Notes under the pieces: generated by a model | The model's input: the letters and a program-made list of their open reading frames with translations, nothing else | What the model was told of the DNA's origin: nothing | The model's database searches: none | Origin: Tethya wilhelma | Taxonomy: Eukaryota > Porifera > Demospongiae > Tethyida > Tethyidae | NCBI GenBank assembly: GCA_964030475.1 | Contig: CAXIPT010000001.1 | Span: forward strand, 13,059,351-13,123,350 | Length of the DNA stretch: 64,000 nt | Reading direction: 5' to 3' | Translations under genes and position numbers: made by a program | Shown here: piece after piece, positions 56,455 through 64,000 of the stretch | How positions within the stretch are numbered: position 1 is the stretch's first letter | Layout: each line of letters starts with the position of its first letter

Positions 56455-59400
56455 ATGGCTAAGTGTAGTGCTATGGTCAAACAACTGGTGCTTGTTTGCA
56501 TTGTGTGTGCAATGATGAAACCAGTCACAAGTACTGCTGGTAAGTAATAGCATGTGTATACATGAACCTTTTTCGATTGCCAGTATATTATTTTTGTGAG
56601 TATGGGTTGATAAAAATCGTATTTTTTAACCAAAAAGGGCATAATCCTATGGATGAAAATGACACAGAACAAAAATTTCAATTTCTGTTTTTCCATTACC
56701 CACTATAACATCAGAATGGTTACATTAATGAGGGGCAGGGGAAGGGGAGCAAGGCGGACAGAGACTATTGAACAAAGCTTAATTTGCAATAGTGCATTAC
56801 TTACCTGATCTCAACTAGTAGAATGGTACAGTGTGATAGCATACATGTGCGCTCTGCCACAAGCATACCTGAAATGAGTGAAAATCAAGTTCTTGTAAAT
56901 ACACAATCGTGTAAGATGACGACCTACTTCAAATTTAATTTTAATGTGTGTACGCAAGATAAGAACTTGTGCTTAAATTACTTCAGTATTCAAAACACAT
57001 TGTCATGCCCTTTTGAGTGAACCCCCCCCCCCCCTCCAACAAAGATTCAGCTGTGAGTAATATACGTATAGGCACACCCATGAACACAACATCTGTGTGC
57101 GATGTAGAAGCATACAATGACATTATTGCACAGTTGTATGACTAACATTGTCCCATTCAGATCAATTTCCAAGTCTGGAAACAATTGCCATCAGAGCCTC
57201 CAAAATTACCTCCCTTGAAGGTCTTGTAACACACAGTGAACAACTGGCAGTGTTTCCAAAACTTCATTTCACTTGTCAAACAACACTGCACAAGCTATGG
57301 TATATTGGCCAGAGCATCTTTGAGAGGGCAGCAATTTCAGCACCAGAATTACTGATCTTGTCACCAGAAGGACAAAATGTCTACACAATAGTACAAGATA
57401 ACATTAAATTGGATACTACAGAGCAAAGGATGCAAGCAGAACTCATTGAAACCAATATTGACATCACTGTTGATAAAGACAGCATCATTGGAATCAAGTA
57501 TAATATTGAGCTTCTGGATGTTGATATAAATATCCTGAGAAGTGATTTACTGTATGAGCCTGGAGTTAAAACTGCTATGAGTTATTTCATCAATGACCCC
57601 ACAGTAATCGGAAACAACCTAGATTTGACTGAAGACACAACTTCAAAGTCTAATGACTACCCCCTCATTGGAGTTGAAGCTGGTAAGTTATAGAGTTACA
57701 TGACATTGTGTGTGTAACTATACCTAGATAAGCCATGTAATCTTGTTACTCACTAGAACACCCAGAGTGTGTTAGTGGATTCATTTCAGTCATAATTCTG
57801 GAGAGTCTACTAACAACACTGGAACCATTCCCTATGGACATCAGACTTCCTTTACGACTAACACCTGTTTGTAATGGAACTATTACTAAACTGTTAGTTG
57901 GTGGGATGTATATAGTAGACCTGGGAAATAGTGACACTGAACCTCTAGCTCTTTGTGTACCAGTAGACACTGAGAATGGAAATGCTTTAGATTGCAACAC
58001 ACCAACAACTCTAGTACAACTAACATCCAATGTATTCTCAGTGGCTGCTGTATCAGAAGAGCCCATTGAACTGGCTGTTGGACAAGTACTTGGGCTAATG
58101 GTCTCATCACAATTTTCACTCTATGGTCAGCCTGCTATGCACTGTGATGATGAGACAATATCTATGGTACCCTCTACACCCTTATGTCCTCTAGTGGCTT
58201 ATGAAATAGGTAAGGAAATTGTATTTGAACATTAATGTATCATATGTACATCGTACGTACGGTGTCCTACTGTGGGATTTTCCTCTCATATTGTCCCCTG
58301 GACATTATTCACCAGTGAATTTTGTCCCCCTAGGACATTATTCACAAGTGAATATTTCCCCCCCTCAGTGAATAATGTCCCCCCCTTCCAAATGATGCCA
58401 AATGATGTGAAGGATCTGCAAAACAATGTTTTTCAAGGGGGGACAAAATTAGAAAGCTTTGAAACTTAGTGTATAAATTCATGTACTTTCACGTAGCCAT
58501 CTTCTTGTAGCGTTCAAAGGTCAATATTTATCCACGTGGCATTTAACGTGCATGCACATTAACTGCTTTAGCAGACAATGTAGCTGCTACTCAAGCTTTT
58601 TATACGGACTAACCAGTCTCTGATAGTCTCCTTACTGTAGTGTTGAAAAAAGTGAATGAATAAGTATAAAATAAGCAGTGTAGGAATGGGCAGTGCTGTA
58701 AAAAGTATTGGAATAAGGAATGGTCTCAATTTCGACACATGACTACTTCATTTTTTGTGCCCAAGTCTTGGCCAGTAATCTAATCCTGCCTGCTATACTT
58801 TATTCCACTTTTTAGCCAAGTGATAAGAAGATTGGCAGGAATTTGAACCATTAATGTGATAAAGTGTGATACTGATAAGCATTTAAAGTATAGATCATCC
58901 TTTGAACCATTTACGACAATTAGCTATAAGGGATTAAAAAATTAATGAAAATGATGTAGTCATGTGCCCAAAATTGAGACCATTCCTTGTTCCAATACTT
59001 TTTATAGCACTGCCCATTCCTACACTGCTTTTTTTTTTTTTGAGATTTTTACTATTCTTTTGACCTCATATTACAGAGTATCGTAATGAACGCTGTGTCC
59101 CTAATTTTGAACAGGACAAAGCTATTCTTGAACAAAGAGCACTTCTCATTGATTCTCTCACATTTATAACTGACTCTAGACCAACAGTAGAACCACGTGA
59201 TTCCAACTCTCCACAACGATTTGATAATTTACTGGAAGACTCTATAGCAACAGTAATACCTCCAAACACAGAACAGGATTTTGTGTGCATATTTCCCAAA
59301 CTACAGTTTGAAAGTAGTGGAACAATATCATCATGGACATTTGCAGCTTCAAGAAACATCCCACTCTCCATCACACAGCTATACCCACAGCTACAGATAT

Positions 59401-60139
59401 GGAGAAGAGATGAGAAGCAATACAGGAGAGTCTCGTCTAGTGAAACTAAACCAAAACCACTTTTAGGATATCTGAATGTCTACAAATCTGAAATGGAATT
59501 AGAGTACAACCAAGGTGATGTCATAGGTATATACCAGCCACGACTTCAAGTGGGTGCACTGAGTGTTGCATTCACAAACAGCACACAAGATACCACACTT
59601 CTGTTTGGAGCTGACTCAATTACACAGCTACTTGATGCCAGTGGTCCTGAAATGATAAGATTACAACCAGTGCTAACATTGGAGACCTCCCCAGATGCTC
59701 TATCCACAATGCCCCCTGAAATCTTCTCAACTGAAGACACTGGCAATCCTCCTACATCTGAGAAAAGCAGCACAGTACCAACAAATCAGAAGAGTACAGT
59801 GGTAGGGCCAGGAGTTACAGAAGCTCAAAGTATTGATGTTATTCCAATAGCTGCGGGTGGTGGTGGTGGACTCCTTGCCATCATTCTATTGCTAGTGATC
59901 ATCATTGCCATTGTCATTGTAGCCATAAGAAAGAGGAGGGCAAAGAGAGATAAAGCATTTGAAAACCCTGTCTATAATACTTCAGGAGGTGAGCTGGTAA
60001 CAACTATAAGACCAACCTACGTAGATTCTTTATATACACTTCACAATTTTTGCTCTACATGCATGTACATCATGAGTTACAAATCAACATCATGTGCCTG
60101 TAAGTATTAGATACATAATATTTGACTACATTCACATAA

Positions 60140-60183
<44 letters not shown>

Positions 60184-61939
60184 CTCCAACTCTAACAGAC
60201 CAGTTCACTAGTGAAGAGGCACAACTCTACGAAACTCCAATCAGTCTGAGATCATCATCACTGCCTCAGTCCATTCCAAGAGCCAATGGGGAGGAAGCTC
60301 AGCCATATGAGACACCAACCTCCTCTATTGCTAGCTCCAAGACAGCCCTCATCAAAGAAGAACCAGTGTACCACATCTTGGAGCAAAACACAGTATGGAA
60401 GAGTGTAATCATGCAGTTCATTAGCAAGAATAATGTTGTACACTATAGTATCAAAATTGAGTTTGTTGTCAAAATTGCAGACTTCACAACGTACATCAAC
60501 TCCAGAATACTTTGAGTTGGATTTCATTGTCCCTACAAGAGTAAGAGTCATGTATTTGAAACTGCAAAACGAATTTTCAAATGTTCTTTGACATTCACTA
60601 GGAGCAAAGAAATTATTTGAAAAAAGTTGAGGTTCAAAGACCCCGGATTGATATTTATGGTACATTAAAGGATGTAAGTCTCTACATGAACTGCAGGTGT
60701 GAACTGAACAAGTGAAACTAAACGGCCTATAAATTTCACCTAGGTTCTGGAACAAGACAACACGGCCTCACCAACCAGGTCTTTTTTTGTTGAGAGTGAT
60801 ACATTTTGGCAGCCTGCATCCAACCAAGAACATCTCTACCAACAGCTGTGGAACAAGAAGTACCGTGAAATACCTCGCCATCACATTCAGTGAGGAGAAT
60901 TACAACTGAATTAAGCATTCTACTTGCAATTTACGAAATTGTTATGGTTCACGCTATGTATTAATAATTTGCATTATTTGTTAGGATTTTTTCCTTTTCT
61001 TTTCTCTCTTTAGAACGACTGGGCCTCTTGGCCGAGGTCAGTTTGGTGCTGTAGACAAAGGTATATGGCAGAAGACTAGAGAGGAGAGTGTGGATGTGGC
61101 AATCAAGACCTTGCAACCTAAGACAGAAGAGAAGTATAAAATACAATTTCTTCAAGAAGCAGCCATATATGGACAGTTCCGACATCCTAACATTGTCACA
61201 CTGTATGGAGTGGTCACCATTGGGGAACCAGTGAGCACCATTGCATTCATTATGTCACTGTATACATGCGCTGTAATAACACACACAGAATACCATCTTT
61301 TCTCAATTCAAAGGTTATGATCATGCTGGAGCTACTAGCTAATGGTGACCTGAGAAGCTACTTGGACAAGCACAAACCAACGTATGACAGCAAGGAATCA
61401 CAAAAGTACATGTATTTATAGCAATGCCAACACTCTGCATACAGACCAGGGGAGATGGCATCTCCAGGATGGTCACACACATTCCTGGAGTTCTCCCAAC
61501 AGATAGCAGCTGGCATGGAGTATCTGTCGAGGAAGGGGTTTGTCCATCGTGATCTAGCAGCAAGAAACATTCTTGTGGCAGCAAACAAGACTTGCAAGGT
61601 TAACTATAGTGTCTACAAAATGCAGTAAGGTAACAGATTCCAAGTTATAACTCAAACTTGTGTATTATAGGTCACTGATTTTGGAATGTCAAGAGATTTA
61701 GATTTGAGGAACTACTACATTTCATCAGGTGGAATGGTTCCCGTTAAGTGGACTGCCCCTGAGGTACATCATAGGTATAGATAAATCATCTTATCTTAGG
61801 CTTATACTGAGCTATTGGTTTCTAGGCTATTCAGTACAACAAATATTCCAAGTCAAGTGATGTGTGGAGTTTTGGTGCCTTGATGTATGAGATTTGGAGC
61901 TTTGGACGAAAACCATTTGAGAAACATACCAATCAAAAG
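56455..61939 (+). CDS. RTK-J: three-module receptor tyrosine kinase, last two exons not found
   Basis: Exons: 56455-56539 (signal peptide), 57161-57682, 57757-58209, 59077-59988 (three modules, stalk, transmembrane about 612-636, NPVY), 60199-60392, 60481-60540, 60602-60673, 60744-60889 (juxtamembrane), 61014-61230, 61314-61381, 61445-61598, 61671-61763, 61826-61939 (kinase). The tail before the kinase has two YETP repeats (QLYETP, QPYETP) and VYHI, then [17 protein letters not shown] and KKYREIP. Kinase: [58 protein letters not shown]. The two final exons (LPPP.GC..CW and HP..) are absent between 61940 and the convergent GPCR gene, so it is truncated or continues past 64000 with the GPCR nested in its intron. 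A MITE-like element sits in the intron before 59077. It is the kinase-bearing partner of REC-I. Confidence 0.85.
58440..59056. mobile_element. MITE-like element in RTK-J intron
   Basis: It matches 28170-28814 over most of its length, including the inverted GTGTAGGAATGGGCAGTGC ends (left about 58677, right about 59012-59030). It ends 20 bp before the third ectodomain exon. The adjacent 58270-58390 has several short direct and inverted GACATTATTCAC units. Confidence 0.7.
60145..60182. repeat. (CA)n microsatellite in RTK-J
   Basis: CA tract in the intron immediately after the transmembrane exon, ending 16 bp before the next exon. Confidence 0.95.
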
Positions 61940-62112
61940 GTATACAATCTCATACATTAAATTTATACAAGAAATAAGTGTAAATACAAGTATAAAATAC
62001 AATGTCCTATAGTTAAACAACTACACTATGTGCTTCAAGTTATGGATAAAAGTTGAGTTTAGTGCACATCATAGCTACAAAAATATAGTTTCAATCATGT
62101 ACGTAGACAGCC
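61940..62112. other. Short gap between RTK-J and the GPCR gene
   Basis: About 170 bp of AT-rich sequence between a kinase donor site (61940) and the stop of a convergent gene. It contains no LPPP or HP-type kinase exon. Confidence 0.6.
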
Positions 62113-64000
62113 TTAGCGTCTAAAAAGTCTTCTAATGTCTCTTAGGGTTGGGAGGATTATTTTGGGAGCATAAATACTCAATGGACAAACCACACCAGAT
62201 ACACAATAGGCAATGCTTACCATAACTTCACTTTCAATTCTTTTCCCCAAAAAATGCAAAATGTTCCATAATGCTGTACAAAGAATAACTACCATTGATA
62301 TGAACACAATAGCAAAATTGAGCTTCTTTGTGTCTTTGAAATTCTCTTGTCTGATCTTTCTTGTCTTGAGTGCTACAAACAGCAGGAGACCAAGGAGGAG
62401 ATGAGTGTAGCCATAGACCAAGCACACCCATAAAACAATGTGGTTACAATTGCAGTATTGCCTCACACTATAGTGTGGTGGTATGGTATGTGTCTGTAGT
62501 GCTTCGAAGGTTACAAGGTGTAGAATTTCTGTAGCATCCCAGATTAAGAAAATGAGCACCTTCACTGAAAGGACTAAAGTGACAAGAATGAAGAGACTGT
62601 AATCAGAGCACACTCTTCCAATCCTGCTATACTTTGTAAAAATGTGGTAAACTCGTAGTGTTTTTACAAACAGTGCAGCTAGAGTCAAGTCAAGTCCAAC
62701 TACCGACAATGGATAAGAAAAGCACATAAACACAGCAATCCCATGGTTTTCAGAAGCTTTATCAATAGCAATTCCTCTTCGGATTATGTGCCAAAGTGCA
62801 GCTGATAAACTGAGGTAACAACCAATGAATATGCACAGACTTAGTGCAATACTAGTTGCCTTGATCTCGGGCTCATTACGATAGAAAAAAATGAGACCCA
62901 GGATCAAGGTATTAATAACGACACACAGTACAGCCATGAACACCAAGGGGATTTCAAGCTGCAAAGGATACACTTCATAAATCTGTTCCAGCATATCGTT
63001 TGGGAAATTGTGCTGATCTACAGAGAACAGACTGCTGTTGAGGACAATTTTGTTACTAATAGAGTCGTAGATTCCGATGCAAATAGATTTGCCATTCCGA
63101 ATTTGGTTTACAGCAACTGGAACAGTTGAAGTCTCATTGAAACTCACTAATCCTGTAGCACCATAGAAAGATAACTGAGTTAGCTGATGTTCAATAATTT
63201 CAGTAATACCTGGTTTTCCTGGTCCATAATCTTCCAGCGAAAAGTTATTCTTATCAATAGCCTTTAAAGAGGCATTCATAGCTAGAGCCAAAGCCCAAAT
63301 GGAATCGTACAACAGACATGCATAAGGATTGAGTTCACAACTAATAGATTTACTGTACATTCCCTCACAACTCATAGATTCATTACCATTAGACATTTTG
63401 TCTCGCTGAAAGAGGTAAGATGTCAGAAAAATATTTTCCACAGCATCACTCATTATTGATTGGCTACAGCTAGTGCCTATATGACTGATATCATCAATGT
63501 TTATTTCAGAGAAGATCCAAGCATAGTGCGGCCATTTGAGGTTCTTAAGATAAGCACTACAGATTACAATAGATGCCTCATAAGGTGGAAGAAAGGCAAA
63601 CATAATCTTGACACCAGAGAGGAATGCATCTTCTAGTAGAGACTCAATAGTCAGTCCATACTTGCTGGTTATCAGTGCTCGTTGGAATAGAACTTGAACA
63701 CCACTGGTTTTCTTTGTCAAATTCAAGAACCTCTGTGAAGACATGATGTAATGAGTGTCATGGTACGTGCCACTTTTTAGAATTCCAATTCTATTCCAAC
63801 CAAACTCTTTCATAAGACCTAGAAATGTTCTGGAAATGATTTCCACTGACGGTAACATGTGATACAAGTGACGATACTGATTCCTACTATCGAGAGGCAA
63901 TGCAGTTGCTCCAGATGCAATCTGAATGAGATCACTCTTTTCGTGTCCTGCTACACGTGAAACAAAGGAGGTTAGTTTATTACATAGCAAGCCAGTAACA
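62113..64000 (-). CDS. Class C GPCR, GABA-B receptor-like (5' partial)
   Basis: One uninterrupted minus-strand frame from the window edge to the stop at 62113, at least 629 residues; the first visible codons (VTGLLCNKL) are internal. The N-terminal part resembles the ligand-binding Venus-flytrap domain (LIQIASGATALPL, YHMLPS, FGWNRIGIL, YDSIWALALAMN). It is followed without a long cysteine-rich linker by seven hydrophobic segments with GABA-B-type signatures: FYRNEPEIKATS after TM1, LAALFVKTLRVYHIF in TM3 and loop, IWDATEILH after TM4, and ALWNILHF. Absence of the cysteine-rich linker separates it from metabotropic glutamate receptors. It would sense an amino-acid-like ligand and couple to G proteins. 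At least 1.9 kb is intronless. It has no evident relation to the receptor kinases and is convergent with RTK-J. The native ligand cannot be told from sequence. Confidence 0.88.
   Translation of the reverse strand, partial: VTGLLCNKLTSFVSRVAGHEKSDLIQIASGATALPLDSRNQYRHLYHMLPSVEIISRTFLGLMKEFGWNRIGILKSGTYHDTHYIMSSQRFLNLTKKTSGVQVLFQRALITSKYGLTIESLLEDAFLSGVKIMFAFLPPYEASIVICSAYLKNLKWPHYAWIFSEINIDDISHIGTSCSQSIMSDAVENIFLTSYLFQRDKMSNGNESMSCEGMYSKSISCELNPYACLLYDSIWALALAMNASLKAIDKNNFSLEDYGPGKPGITEIIEHQLTQLSFYGATGLVSFNETSTVPVAVNQIRNGKSICIGIYDSISNKIVLNSSLFSVDQHNFPNDMLEQIYEVYPLQLEIPLVFMAVLCVVINTLILGLIFFYRNEPEIKATSIALSLCIFIGCYLSLSAALWHIIRRGIAIDKASENHGIAVFMCFSYPLSVVGLDLTLAALFVKTLRVYHIFTKYSRIGRVCSDYSLFILVTLVLSVKVLIFLIWDATEILHLVTFEALQTHTIPPHYSVRQYCNCNHIVLWVCLVYGYTHLLLGLLLFVALKTRKIRQENFKDTKKLNFAIVFISMVVILCTALWNILHFLGKRIESEVMVSIAYCVSGVVCPLSIYAPKIILPTLRDIRRLFRR

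Noticed and set aside
60258..60755. 165-codon minus-strand frame
   Set aside because: It lies antisense across RTK-J juxtamembrane exons and introns, with no recognisable domain.

Overview
The window is animal genomic DNA, most likely from a demosponge. Amphimedon queenslandica is the best guess because of its known large tyrosine-kinase expansions, but I cannot prove the species. Genes are split into short exons with GT-AG introns, the DNA is AT-rich with many (CA)n tracts and small inverted-repeat elements, and four runs or single N mark assembly joins. No prokaryotic features are present.

Nearly everything is one tandem cluster of single-pass receptors. Plus-strand order: RTK-A (5' partial, 1237-3624), RTK-B (4602-8692), RTK-C (9368-15015, last exon missing at an N), a repeat-rich island bounded by single N at 15083 and 21505 that carries minus-strand pieces RTK-P and RTK-Q, the kinase-less receptors REC-D1 (5' truncated, 23152-24936) and REC-D2 (25939-32899), RTK-E (34150-37552), a small two-exon transmembrane protein REC-K (37919-38739), RTK-F (39352-44514), RTK-G (44713-48738, two frameshifts), RTK-H (48937-51577, almost no ectodomain), kinase-less REC-I (52007-55537, one frameshift) and RTK-J (56455-61939, last two kinase exons not found). 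The right edge holds a minus-strand class C GPCR of the GABA-B receptor type (62113 to beyond 64000).

The receptors are built from exon cassettes. Signal-peptide, ectodomain and transmembrane exons all have phase 1 borders, so they can be swapped freely. The kinase core is a fixed set of seven exons with constant phases. The same ectodomain types occur with a kinase (RTK-E, RTK-J) and without one (REC-D1/D2, REC-I). The kinase-less ones end in related tyrosine-rich tails instead. RTK-H is the reverse: a membrane kinase with about 20 extracellular residues. The locus therefore looks like a receptor family generating paired signalling and non-kinase partners by recombination. Exon borders were placed by eye from splice consensus, reading-frame continuity and comparison between paralogues. 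Functional roles are inferred from domains.
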